The translations under genes and the position numbers were made by a program. A DNA stretch of 64,000 nt from Paracoccaceae bacterium (GTDB lineage: Bacteria > Pseudomonadota > Alphaproteobacteria > Rhodobacterales > Rhodobacteraceae): contig JABBAP010000024.1 of NCBI GenBank assembly GCA_018607905.1, forward strand, positions 100,975-164,974, read 5' to 3'. Positions 37,534 to 46,304 of the stretch are shown one piece after another (position 1 is the first letter of the stretch; every line of letters begins with the position of its first letter). The notes beneath the pieces were generated by a model. It was given only the letters and a program-made list of their open reading frames with translations, was not told where the DNA came from and did not search any database.

Positions 37534-38310
37534 ATGAGTGCCTTTGAACAGACAATCGCGTCGATCCAACCCGTGACAAAGGGCGGCTTTCGCGCACGAC
37601 TTGCACAAACGCCTGCCGATCTTCAGATGGCACAGCAACTGCGCTACGATATGTTTGTCGGCACCTCTGAACAGGAACAATCGCTGGACAGTGACCCGTT
37701 TGATGCTTTCTGCCAGCACGTTTTGATCGAGGATGTCGAAACGGGAATCCTGCAATCTTGTTTTCGGATCATGCACCTCAACAACGGCAAAAACATCGGA
37801 AACACCTATTCCGCGCAATTCTACGATCTGACGCGGATTGCATCTTATGCCAAAGCAATCCTCGAAATTGGCCGTTTTTGCACCGCTCCAGATGCTACGG
37901 ACCCCAACATCCTGCGTTTGGGTTGGGCTGTGCTCACCCGCTATGTCGATACCCACAACATTGGCCTGATGATCGGGTGTTCATCGTTTCCAGGCAATGA
38001 CACCGCGCCGTTTACGGATGCGCTGTCCTTACTTGAAACCCGTCACCTTGCCCCAAAAGAATGGGCGCCGCAGATCAAATCCCCAGAAACGGATGCCTTC
38101 GCGTCGCGCCTCGCAGATCACAAACCGACGCTCAGAACGGCCACGGCAACGATGCCGCCGTTGTTGCGCACCTATCTCTCGATGGGGGGGTGGGTGTCAG
38201 ATCACGCAGTGATTGATCGCGCCCTTGATACATTTCACGTGTTTACAGGCGTTGAAATTGCCAACATCCCGCCACGGCGTGTTCAATTGTTGCGTGCTGA
38301 CGCCCAATAA
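37534..38310 (+). CDS. olsB: GNAT-type N-acyltransferase, OlsB-like
   Basis: Likely ornithine-ACP N-acyltransferase making lyso-ornithine lipid, a phosphorus-free membrane lipid common in marine alphaproteobacteria. The 258 residues include ARLAQTPADLQMAQQLRYDMF, HVLIEDVETGILQSCFRIM, LEIGRFC, MIGCSSFPG and YLSMGGWVSDHAVID, all present in OlsB homologues. The partner O-acyltransferase olsA is not adjacent, so the specific substrate is inferred. Confidence 0.8.
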   Translation: MSAFEQTIASIQPVTKGGFRARLAQTPADLQMAQQLRYDMFVGTSEQEQSLDSDPFDAFCQHVLIEDVETGILQSCFRIMHLNNGKNIGNTYSAQFYDLTRIASYAKAILEIGRFCTAPDATDPNILRLGWAVLTRYVDTHNIGLMIGCSSFPGNDTAPFTDALSLLETRHLAPKEWAPQIKSPETDAFASRLADHKPTLRTATATMPPLLRTYLSMGGWVSDHAVIDRALDTFHVFTGVEIANIPPRRVQLLRADAQ

Positions 38311-38334
38311 AATCGGGGCGCCAGCACACAGATT

Positions 38335-39492
38335 TTACCACATCATCACAGCCGTATCGCCTTCGGCCCAGTTGTAATACAACCGAATACGCAACTTATA
38401 GACACGGCCTTTGATCAGGCGAACTGTGAACCTTGCATTGCGATTGAACCCGCTGTCATCATCGCCTTTCACGTAAACCGGATCCCCGTCGATATCCTCG
38501 ACCAAGACCATCACCGTGTCGGTGCCCCCAAAGGTGGAAAACGTGTAATCGCGTGAATGTTCAGGGATCACCGCGAAATTGGCCTGATCGCCGTGCTGCA
38601 ATGACAACTGCTTTGATTCAAACGCCTTGATTTGCGGCAGCACGTTGGATCGACCAAGCGGCGGATAGATGCGCTGAATGACCTCCTTGTCGCGATCCGA
38701 CAGGCCAAGGGCAGGGGTTAACCCATCGCGAAACTCTGGCGGTTGGCTGATCAAACCCGCTGCAAACGAATAATGCATGACCGAATCCGCATCCCAATCC
38801 GACCCATCCACTGCCGTTGCATCCAGCGTATTCAGGATATTATTGTTGGTTTTTGCCTCATCCCAAGGCGGCGTTTGCGTGCGCGCAAAGTAATCGTAAA
38901 CCGCCTGACGGTTCCAAACGATGCCTGCATTCGGGTTTTGATGCTCGTGTTTTAATCCCAATGCATGGCCGATTTCATGCACCGCAGTATCAAGCCCATT
39001 GCTGCCACTTTGCGTGATGTCCCAACCAAAGTTCATCGTGCGTTCATTTTGCCCGATTTGCAGCGCGACCGTCCCGACATACGACCATGACCCATTGTTG
39101 CGCAGAAACCCGATGCGCAGCTCCGCATCTTCAATGTCGGACACTTCGGTAAAGGTCAGCCCAATCCCAACGTCTGCCCAAACCTTAAACGCCGCGCGCA
39201 CGACCTCTTGTTGATCATTTGCACCGCGAAACATGCCGTCCGTATACATGTAATAATGGATGTTCGTGCCATTCACCCACTTGTTGCCCGTGGAAATAAT
39301 CGCCTGTTCGCGATCAGGGGAAACACCCTCTTCGAACACCCGTTTTGGCATGTCAGGCAGCGCACAGACATGGGGCGCGTCCCCATCATCATGAAAATGA
39401 TCCTGATGGGTGTCCTCATACCGCTCAATTAACTGTTCGATTCGATCTTCAAGTTCCGAAATGCGCACGGATTGCGTTCTACGAGTGGCCAT
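38335..39492 (-). CDS. Astacin-like metallopeptidase (M12 type)
   Basis: Zinc protease of 385 residues. The extended zinc site HEIGHALGLKHEH (about 168-180) and the Met-turn SVMHYSF about 60 residues later fit the metzincin/astacin group. Upstream is an Asp-rich segment with HDDGDAPH, downstream a beta-rich domain similar to PPC domains (about 290-385). No signal peptide is visible, and the N-terminus is a short coiled-coil-like SELEDRIEQLIERYED. If secreted, the route is not evident. Monocistronic. Confidence 0.8.
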   Translation of the reverse strand: MATRRTQSVRISELEDRIEQLIERYEDTHQDHFHDDGDAPHVCALPDMPKRVFEEGVSPDREQAIISTGNKWVNGTNIHYYMYTDGMFRGANDQQEVVRAAFKVWADVGIGLTFTEVSDIEDAELRIGFLRNNGSWSYVGTVALQIGQNERTMNFGWDITQSGSNGLDTAVHEIGHALGLKHEHQNPNAGIVWNRQAVYDYFARTQTPPWDEAKTNNNILNTLDATAVDGSDWDADSVMHYSFAAGLISQPPEFRDGLTPALGLSDRDKEVIQRIYPPLGRSNVLPQIKAFESKQLSLQHGDQANFAVIPEHSRDYTFSTFGGTDTVMVLVEDIDGDPVYVKGDDDSGFNRNARFTVRLIKGRVYKLRIRLYYNWAEGDTAVMMW

Positions 39493-39675
39493 TTTGCCTC
39501 TCCTTTCAATAAGTTCTTTAAAAATTCAGCCAACGCGCAGGAAAATAGAACGTCAGCGGGCTTCGGTATTATTTGGTTTAATAAACCACCGTAACACACC
39601 CTATGCGCGAAGTCATTATTGGGGCCAAAAATGCTGTTTTCAAGCAGATTTCCGCGTCAATCGCAGAAATGAAAA

Positions 39676-39701
39676 GGGCCGACGCAAACCTGCGCCGACC
39701 C
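39676..39701 (-). terminator. Minus-strand terminator after the 39728-40204 gene
   Basis: On the minus strand an 11-bp stem (GGGTCGGCGCA/TGCGTCGGCCC, two G-T pairs) with a GGTT loop is followed by TTTT. It lies 27 bases past the stop of the membrane-protein gene and separates it from the protease gene. Confidence 0.75.
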
Positions 39702-39727
39702 TCAAAATCGTTCAAATTTTGTGTTGG

Positions 39728-40204
39728 TTAGCGAATGAACCGCATCACTGCGACCATCACAATGCCGTATAAAACATGCCCAACCAACGCGACCCATGCA
39801 ATTCCAGTAAAGCCCAAGAAAAACGGCAAGCCAGCAATCGCTGTGATCCCACCAATAGCGAACACCCAAAGGCCAAAGCCGTAAATCGCAGACGGGATAA
39901 GCCAGTGTGTATCACCCAAAACCCGTTCCCAGATTGGTTTAAAGATAAACAACCAACCCACAGGATACCCGATCAAACCCACCAGATAAAAGTGCACGAA
40001 ATAACCAGCGAAATCACCTTTCGGCAGACCCAGACTACCGAGCAAGCTTTTTGCCAAGCCGTGTGGCGACAGATTTGCAAATCCCAGCGCAGGGCTGATC
40101 ATTTGCCCCCACAAATCGAATGCGTTGGTGGCGAAAAAGCCTGCAATGAACATTAGCCCAAGCGTTTGGACGTTCAAGGCAGGAAATTTAAATGATCGTG
40201 TCAT
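39728..40204 (-). CDS. Multi-pass membrane protein, function unknown
   Basis: The 158-residue protein has four hydrophobic segments (about 15-35, 65-90, 100-130, 135-158). The sequence includes LNVQTLGLMFIAGFFATNAFDLWGQM. No catalytic motif. GGGGAC lies before the ATG at 40204. An upstream in-frame start adds 27 non-hydrophobic codons and is less likely. Stands alone between the protease and moaA. Confidence 0.75.
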   Translation of the reverse strand: MTRSFKFPALNVQTLGLMFIAGFFATNAFDLWGQMISPALGFANLSPHGLAKSLLGSLGLPKGDFAGYFVHFYLVGLIGYPVGWLFIFKPIWERVLGDTHWLIPSAIYGFGLWVFAIGGITAIAGLPFFLGFTGIAWVALVGHVLYGIVMVAVMRFIR

Positions 40205-40331
40205 CGGTTGTCCCCGTTTTGAAATTATCTCTCGGGTAGAACATACGAAAGCGGCAACGGTCAACGCGTTGAAACGCGATTGCACAGCCGCGTGAAGCTG
40301 TGCGAGCCAATCGAACCAATTGTTACAGAAT

Positions 40332-41345
40332 TTAGCCGCCCGTATGGCTCATGTGGCGCGACATCGTCCCCGCCACATTCTGACGCGAATAATCGAAATC
40401 ATGGCCCTTGGGCTTTTTCGCAATTGCCGCGTGAATCGCCGCCACCAAAGGCGCATCATTGTCTGGATTATCCCGCAAAACCTTGCGTAAATCCGCCTCA
40501 TCCTCTTGCCCCAAACACTGAAACAACTGCCCGGTGCAGGTCAAACGCACCCGATTACAGCTTTCACAGAAATTATGCGTCAACGGTGTGATAAACCCGA
40601 TCTTTTGGCCCGTTTCATTCACCCGAACATACCGCGCAGGGCCGCCCGTGCTCTCGGATAATTCGCTCAACGTCCAGGTTTTCTCGAGCCGAGCGCGCAA
40701 ATCTTTCAACGACCAATATTGATCCAAACGATCTTCATTGCCAAGGTCGCCCATCGGCATCACCTCGATGAACGTCAAATCCATGCCGCGATCCGCGCAC
40801 CATTCAACGATCTTTTCCAGCTCGTCTTCATTGCCACCCTTCAGGGCCACAACGTTAATCTTTACCCGCAAACCCGCTTCTTGGGCCGCATCAATACCAT
40901 CCAAAACCTGTGCTAAACGCCCCCAACGGGTGATTTCCGCGAATTTCTTCTCGTCCAGCGTATCGAGCGAGATATTCACCCGTTTTACACCACACTCCGC
41001 CAATTCCTTGGCAAAACGGCGCAATTGGCTGCCGTTTGTGGTCAACGTCAGTTCATCCAACTTGCCGCTCTCAATGTGGCGCTTCATGCCACGGAAATAA
41101 TCCATGATTCCACGGCGCACCAACGGCTCACCACCGGTAATCCGCAATTTGCGCACACCTTGATCCACAAACGCGGTGCACAACCGATCCAACTCCTCAA
41201 GGCTCAACAGCTCTTTCTTGGGCAGGAACGTCATGTTTTCGGACATGCAATAAACACAGCGGAAATCACAACGATCCGTCACGGACACGCGCAAATAGGT
41301 GATGGCGCGGGCGAATGGGTCGATAAGTTTGGGTGCATCTGTCAT
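40332..41345 (-). CDS. moaA: GTP 3',8-cyclase (MoaA)
   Basis: Radical SAM enzyme that starts molybdenum cofactor synthesis. The 337 residues contain the radical SAM cluster motif CDFRCVYC (about 26-33), the SAM-binding GGEPL and a second Fe-S cluster C-terminal motif [13 protein letters not shown]. The protein ends with the conserved GG dipeptide needed for the second half-reaction. No moaC or moe genes are adjacent. Confidence 0.97.
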   Translation of the reverse strand: MTDAPKLIDPFARAITYLRVSVTDRCDFRCVYCMSENMTFLPKKELLSLEELDRLCTAFVDQGVRKLRITGGEPLVRRGIMDYFRGMKRHIESGKLDELTLTTNGSQLRRFAKELAECGVKRVNISLDTLDEKKFAEITRWGRLAQVLDGIDAAQEAGLRVKINVVALKGGNEDELEKIVEWCADRGMDLTFIEVMPMGDLGNEDRLDQYWSLKDLRARLEKTWTLSELSESTGGPARYVRVNETGQKIGFITPLTHNFCESCNRVRLTCTGQLFQCLGQEDEADLRKVLRDNPDNDAPLVAAIHAAIAKKPKGHDFDYSRQNVAGTMSRHMSHTGG

Positions 41346-41477
41346 CCGTCAGGCTTAGGACCATACAAATCCGTGAGCAAGCCAAAACCGAACTGTAACG
41401 CCCGCGATAACGGGCTGTTGAATTGCCTTGGCCTGCGTCATAAGTTTAACAAAGAAGCATCGGGGCAGGGCAAACGC

Positions 41478-41990
41478 ATGGCGACCAACATCTCAAAAAT
41501 CATAACAGTGCTCTTTGCGGCCTTCGTTTTAGGGGCGTGCAGCATGCCAAATAATGGCCTGCTCAAATCTAAAAATACCACTGATCCAGTTGCGCAAACC
41601 CCAACGCAAACCGATACGCGCCCTAAACTACGCCCAGATGCACCGACGGAACCCGTGAGCGAACCGCTAACGGAACAAACCGCTACAAACGTAAGCGATG
41701 CGCAAATCGCCAAAGCGACAAAACCAACCGAACGGGCGGGGCAAGACAAAGGCCTGACAATCGCCTCTCTGGGATTGCTAAACCAAGATTGGTTCTGGCT
41801 CAGCACGCCGCTTGTCACCACCCAAACCAATGGCCGCGTGGTCGTGGAAAAAACCGGCGCATCGGTGAACCTGACCTTGCTTCCCAACGGCACACCGGCT
41901 GGATCGGGGTCACAATTATCCATCGCTGCAATGCAAGCGCTCGGGGTGCCCATAACCGACCTCGTTCCAGTCAGAGTATTCATCCAATGA
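41478..41990 (+). CDS. Small lipoprotein (Rhodobacterales type, often misnamed D-galactarate dehydratase)
   Basis: The 170-residue protein has a lipoprotein signal ending AAFVLGACSMPN. A Pro/Thr/Gln-rich linker follows (about 30-90). The compact C-terminal segment (about 95-170) reads ASLGLLNQDWFWLSTPLVTT, then VNLTLLPNGTPAGSGSQLSIAAM. Homologues in related genomes have been labelled D-galactarate dehydratase, but no dehydratase motif is visible. GCAGGG precedes the ATG. Stop overlaps the ligase gene by ATGA. Confidence 0.78.
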   Translation: MATNISKIITVLFAAFVLGACSMPNNGLLKSKNTTDPVAQTPTQTDTRPKLRPDAPTEPVSEPLTEQTATNVSDAQIAKATKPTERAGQDKGLTIASLGLLNQDWFWLSTPLVTTQTNGRVVVEKTGASVNLTLLPNGTPAGSGSQLSIAAMQALGVPITDLVPVRVFIQ

Positions 41991-43624
41991 CAACTTTTGC
42001 AGATACCTTCGTGCCACGGCGCGAAACATGGGACACGACCTTGGCCGATTTTCAATGGCCCCAACTTGACCAGTTCAATATGGCAACGGCCTGCGTTGAA
42101 CGCTGGGCGCGACAAGACCCAAATCGAATCGCATTGATTTGCCCAACCGGCCAAGGTGCCGTTGAAAACGTGTCTTTTCAAACTCTTAACAGGCTTTCAA
42201 ATCAATTTTCTAACGTGTTAACGGCTTTTGGCTTAGCGCGTGGTGATCGCTGTGCAATCTTGCTGCAACAATCCCTTGAAACCGCTATCTGTCACTTTGG
42301 CACCTATAAATGCGCAGGCATTGCCCTGCCATTGTTCACGCTTTTTGGCGCGGATGCCCTAGAATTTCGTTTGCAAAACGCAGGCGCGAAAATCCTTGTC
42401 ACAGACAGGGCGAACTTGCCCAAAGTGTTAGAGGTTGCGGACAATCTGCCCGAATTGAAAACCATTTTCTGCATCGACGGTGGCGTTGAAACCGCTTTGG
42501 ATTTTCATACCAATCTAACCGCAGCATCCGACACGTTCACCACGCAAATTACTAGTCCCGATGATCCTGCCTTGCTCGTTTACACATCTGGTACCACAGG
42601 CCCGCCAAAAGGCGCACTTCACGGTCATCGCGTCCTGCTTGGCCATCTGCCCTGCGTCGAAACAGCCCATAATTTCTTTCCCCACAAGGGTGATTTGCAA
42701 TGGACCCCTGCTGACTGGGCGTGGATGGGCGGCCTAATGAACACGATGATGCCCAGCCTCTTTTACGGCGTGCCCGTCGTGGCGTACCGCATGGGAAAAT
42801 TCGATCCAGAAAAGGTTTATCACCTGATCCAAACCCATTCCATTCGCAACGCGTTTCTGCCACCAACGGCGCTCAAACTTATGCGCCAAGTTCCCGCGCC
42901 CGGTGCAACGACACTTCGATCGGTCCTCAGTGGCGGCGAGGCCTTGGGCGCAGGCACATTCGAATGGGCACGCTCTGGCCTTGGCCTAACGATCAACGAA
43001 ATTTACGGGCAAACCGAATGCAACCTTGTGCTTGGCAATTGTGTTGTTGCCTTTGATCCAAAACCAGGCAGCATGGGGCGCCCAAACCCTGGCGCAACCG
43101 TTGCTGTGGTTGACGAAACCGGAATACCCGTTCCCGCAGGGACAGTCGGGGAAATTGGTATTCACCGCAATCACATGGGCATGTTCCTAGAATACTGGAA
43201 AGCGCCCGAAAAATCAGAAGCGAAATTCAAAAACGATTATCTGATGACAGGCGACGTGGCCGAAATGGACGACGATGGATTCTTCTGGTTCTCCTCTCGC
43301 GATGACGATGTGATATCTTCGGCAGGGTACCGCGTTGGACCAACAGAAATTGAAAACTGTTTGCAATCGCACCCAGATGTTATCTTTGCAGGTGTCATTG
43401 GGATCCCAGATGACATTCGCGGGCAGGCGATTAAGGCGTTCATTGTGCTTCGAAAAGGAAGCTACACTGATTCCCTAAAAGAAGACTTAATCGACAGTGT
43501 GAAAAAACGTGTTTCGCCGCATGTCGCGCCGCGCCATATTGAATTTCTCGATGAAATGCCGATGACTGCGACCAGCAAAATCATGCGCCGCGATCTGCGT
43601 CTTCTTCATGAAGAGTCTGAATAA
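41987..43624 (+). CDS. AMP-binding acyl-CoA synthetase
   Basis: Adenylate-forming ligase activating an organic acid to its CoA thioester. The 545-residue sequence contains the P-loop YTSGTTGPPKGALH (about 200-213), NEIYGQTECN, MTGDVAEMDDDGFFWF and the C-terminal catalytic Lys in TATSKIMRRDL. Similar to acetyl-CoA/medium-chain acyl-CoA synthetases; substrate not determined. The start by ATGA overlap with the lipoprotein gene trims a much longer open frame. Confidence 0.9.
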   Translation: MTTFADTFVPRRETWDTTLADFQWPQLDQFNMATACVERWARQDPNRIALICPTGQGAVENVSFQTLNRLSNQFSNVLTAFGLARGDRCAILLQQSLETAICHFGTYKCAGIALPLFTLFGADALEFRLQNAGAKILVTDRANLPKVLEVADNLPELKTIFCIDGGVETALDFHTNLTAASDTFTTQITSPDDPALLVYTSGTTGPPKGALHGHRVLLGHLPCVETAHNFFPHKGDLQWTPADWAWMGGLMNTMMPSLFYGVPVVAYRMGKFDPEKVYHLIQTHSIRNAFLPPTALKLMRQVPAPGATTLRSVLSGGEALGAGTFEWARSGLGLTINEIYGQTECNLVLGNCVVAFDPKPGSMGRPNPGATVAVVDETGIPVPAGTVGEIGIHRNHMGMFLEYWKAPEKSEAKFKNDYLMTGDVAEMDDDGFFWFSSRDDDVISSAGYRVGPTEIENCLQSHPDVIFAGVIGIPDDIRGQAIKAFIVLRKGSYTDSLKEDLIDSVKKRVSPHVAPRHIEFLDEMPMTATSKIMRRDLRLLHEESE

Positions 43625-43656
43625 AGCAGCGCGCGCTGGGGTAGGGCGATGTTAGT

Positions 43657-43680
43657 TTAACCTTCGTTAATTTCAATTAA
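43657..43680 (+). promoter_or_regulatory. Three helically phased TTAA tetramers next to the 52-bp repeat
   Basis: TTAA occurs at 43657-43660, 43667-43670 and 43677-43680, exactly 10 bases apart. It directly adjoins the phased repeat element at 43681. The spacing resembles, but does not match, a CtrA site (TTAA-N7-TTAA). A binding role is a guess. Confidence 0.35.
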
Positions 43681-43732
43681 GCCATACACGTGCCATACGC
43701 TTTGCATACCATTTGCATACGCTTTGCGGACA
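43681..43732 (+). repeat. 52-bp inverted-repeat element, copy A
   Basis: The sequence is found again in opposite orientation at 51181-51232 with one mismatch. It is composed of 11-bp phased units with core (T)GC-CATAC/GCATAC: ACGTGCCATAC, GCTTTGCATAC, CATTTGCATAC, GCTTTGCGGAC. Lies between convergent genes (AMP-binding ligase and EnvZ-like kinase). Function unknown. Confidence 0.95.
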
Positions 43733-43789
43733 TTTTTGGCGATCCGAATAGGGTGTTGCGCGACCAAAGGTTAACGCCCAAAAACATCC

Positions 43790-45106
43790 CTAGCGCGGCA
43801 ATCTAAAGGCCGCTTTCAATCCGCCCAAATCATCGCTCTCTGACAGGATTAAACTGCCGCCATGACTGCGTGCAATATCGGCTGCAATCGCCAAACCAAG
43901 GCCGACACCAGCGCCTTTATCTTGATTGCGCGCGGCGTCTAATCGCGCAAACGGCTTCACTGCATCTGCCCGCTGATCCGCAGCAATTCCGGGGCCGTTA
44001 TCCTCGACCACAAACTCCACAAACCCTGCGCCAGTGTACAGGTTTAGGCGCGTTTTATCACCATATTTCAACGCATTAGAAATAAGGTTTGAAATCGCCC
44101 GTTGCACCGCGGGACGGCGCATTTTAACGGGCGCATCCGCATCCGCAGCGCCGTCAAACGTCAGTTGAACCTTGCGCTCGGTGCGACTTGCGTTTTGGAC
44201 CAACTGCTCAGCCAAAGATTTGGGCGACACATGCTCATCTTGTTCCTCACTATCGCCGCGCGCAAAGGCCAGAAATTCGTTCAAGATCTCTTCCATTTCG
44301 TCCAAATCACGTTGGATCAGAGCGGTTTCTTCGTCAGGTTCCATCAATGACACCGACAATTTCAACCGTGTCAAAGGCGTGCGCAAATCATGGCTTACCC
44401 CCGACAACATCATAGTCCTTTGTTCGATCTGGCGCTCAATACGGGTTCGCATTGAAAGGAAGGCGGTTGCCGCGCTGCGCACCTCTGATGCACCACGCGG
44501 ATTAAGCGGCAGGTTTTGCCCTTTACCAAAGGCCTCGGCAGCGCGCGCCAACCTGCGTATAGGTTTGATTTGATTGCGTAAAAATAGGGCTGCCAGCACA
44601 GAAAGTAAGGCAGCAGCAAGGATCATATAAACGAGAAGTTGGTGCGGATTACTTGCCGAAACACGCGAACGGGCCACCTGAAATATCATGCCACGGCCGC
44701 CAATTTCGGCCAGAATAAGCACCGAACTCCGCTCCGTTTCAAGGTCGACAACACGGACTTCTGGCACCTCGGAATGCAGTGTTTCGATCACGTACCAGCC
44801 CGCAAAATCATAGACATCACGATAGCTATCTTCAGCCTCAAAATTAGGCGCGTCTTGCCAGCTGGTGGCAATCTGTAAGCTTTTGGCCGTTTCCAACGGA
44901 TCTTCGCCAGATTTGATCAAGCCAATCAGATGATTGACGTCAATCGCCACAGAGTTTGTCAGTTGGCGCGACACGTCCTGAAACAGGCGCTCGACAAAAA
45001 CCACACCAACCACGACCTGAATAAGCACGATTGGAACGATCAGAATCAGAAACGCCCGCTTAAACAGGGTTCTGGGAAGATAAGGCTTGAGCCATTTGTT
45101 AAACAT
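43790..45106 (-). CDS. EnvZ-like sensor histidine kinase
   Basis: Membrane kinase of 438 residues: helix 1 (about 15-38), periplasmic sensor region (about 40-165), helix 2 (about 160-180), HAMP (about 180-235), then DHp with SGVSHDLRTPLTRLKLS (phospho-His). The ATPase domain has N-box ISNALKYG, DNGPGI and GVGLGLAI. No response regulator is adjacent; the cognate OmpR-like partner must be elsewhere. The frame begins with GTG at 45109, immediately followed by ATG at 45106; ATG chosen. Confidence 0.9.
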   Translation of the reverse strand: MFNKWLKPYLPRTLFKRAFLILIVPIVLIQVVVGVVFVERLFQDVSRQLTNSVAIDVNHLIGLIKSGEDPLETAKSLQIATSWQDAPNFEAEDSYRDVYDFAGWYVIETLHSEVPEVRVVDLETERSSVLILAEIGGRGMIFQVARSRVSASNPHQLLVYMILAAALLSVLAALFLRNQIKPIRRLARAAEAFGKGQNLPLNPRGASEVRSAATAFLSMRTRIERQIEQRTMMLSGVSHDLRTPLTRLKLSVSLMEPDEETALIQRDLDEMEEILNEFLAFARGDSEEQDEHVSPKSLAEQLVQNASRTERKVQLTFDGAADADAPVKMRRPAVQRAISNLISNALKYGDKTRLNLYTGAGFVEFVVEDNGPGIAADQRADAVKPFARLDAARNQDKGAGVGLGLAIAADIARSHGGSLILSESDDLGGLKAAFRLPR

Positions 45107-45166
45107 CACCTATGACGATTACGTGGCGCACAACGGCCATGCAACCCTTAAGCGGAGGCAATTCTG

Positions 45167-46093
45167 GTGTCTGACCCCTTTGATCGCACGCATAATCCCA
45201 TCGTAGGGCAACCCCTTCAGCTGTTGGAGCAGGTCGCAGTGGTTACGGCCCCAAACGCGAGTCCGATGACGTTTACGGGAACGCAAAGCTACCTCATCGG
45301 GACCGATAGCCTCGCGATTGTTGATCCTGGGCCAGAAGACGCGGCGCATTTCGACGCCTTGATTGCGGCCATCGCAGGACGCCCCGTCAGTCATATTGTC
45401 GTGACCCATTCCCATGTTGATCACTCGCCCCTTAGTCGGCGCATGTCAGCGGCCTTAGACGCGCCGATCCTCGGATTTGGCACCACGGATGAAGGGCGCA
45501 GTGAAACAATGGAACGCCTTGCTGCATTGGCTGATCTGGGCGGGGCAGAGGGCAAGGATGTTGATTTTGTGCCCGATCATCGCATCGCCGATGGTGATAT
45601 CATTCAGGGCGATGGCTGGGCTCTTGAGGCAATTCACACACCGGGCCATTTATCCAACCACCTGTGTTTCGCCGTAACAGGGACAGGAGCCGTTTTGTCG
45701 GGTGATCACGTGATGGGCTGGGCTACGACGATGGTCTCACCTCCCGATGGCGATTTGCGCAGCTACATGAATTCAATGGAGAAAATGGCGCGGCGCACGC
45801 AAGATACTGTCTATTTCCCGGGCCATGGCGGTGCCATCAATGATCCAGTGGCGATGGTTTCATATCAAATCAATCATCGTAAATCGCGTGAAGTCCAAAT
45901 TCTGGAAACACTTGCGACGTTTCCTGCGTCTACTCCGATCCAGCTAGCCCAGAAGATTTATACTGATGTGGATCAACGCCTTATCCCAGCGGCGGCACGG
46001 AATGTGTTTGCGCATTTGATTGATCTGTCCGAGCGAAACGTCGTTATCGCGGACCGGCCAATCGCCCCAGATGGGCAGTTCTCGTTAAAATAA
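45167..46093 (+). CDS. MBL-fold metallo-hydrolase (LACTB2-like)
   Basis: Of 308 residues, the beta-lactamase fold shows VTHSHVDHSPLS (HxHxDH) around residue 86, the metal His in HTPGHLSNHLCF, a bridging Asp in LSGDHVMGW and a final His in FPGHGGAI. A winged-helix domain follows at the C-terminus (about 230-300), as in LACTB2. GTG start with GCGGAGG upstream. The hydrolysed substrate is unknown. Confidence 0.88.
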   Translation: MSDPFDRTHNPIVGQPLQLLEQVAVVTAPNASPMTFTGTQSYLIGTDSLAIVDPGPEDAAHFDALIAAIAGRPVSHIVVTHSHVDHSPLSRRMSAALDAPILGFGTTDEGRSETMERLAALADLGGAEGKDVDFVPDHRIADGDIIQGDGWALEAIHTPGHLSNHLCFAVTGTGAVLSGDHVMGWATTMVSPPDGDLRSYMNSMEKMARRTQDTVYFPGHGGAINDPVAMVSYQINHRKSREVQILETLATFPASTPIQLAQKIYTDVDQRLIPAAARNVFAHLIDLSERNVVIADRPIAPDGQFSLK

Positions 46094-46170
46094 TTGGGAT
46101 CAGTGCAATTACCCTATTTACGCTTTGAATCACCTTTGCTATAGCCTCGCTCACCGTAAAGTATAAGTGT

Positions 46171-46245
46171 TCCGACGTAGCTCAGCGGTAGAGCAGTTGA
46201 CTGTTAATCAATTGGTCGTAGGTTCGATCCCTACCGTCGGAGCCA
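46171..46245 (+). tRNA. tRNA-Asn (GTT)
   Basis: 75-nt cloverleaf with acceptor arms TCCGACG/CGTCGGA, D-arm GCTC AGCGGTA GAGC, anticodon loop CTGTTAA (GTT), T-arm GTAGG TTCGATC CCTAC, discriminator G and encoded CCA. Single gene between the MBL hydrolase and rnd. Confidence 0.96.
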
Positions 46246-46304
46246 ACTTTTCTAAGCTGCATCAAGCGCTTGAAGGTTGTGCAAAAAAATCATAAGCAAA
46301 TATC

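Noticed and set aside
43657..43680. CtrA binding site
   Set aside because: TTAA spacing is six bases, not the seven of the CtrA full site.
43600..45300. Origin of replication
   Set aside because: The composition switch has the right polarity, but no DnaA boxes, dnaA, parAB or other origin marker genes are nearby; kept only as a finding to test.
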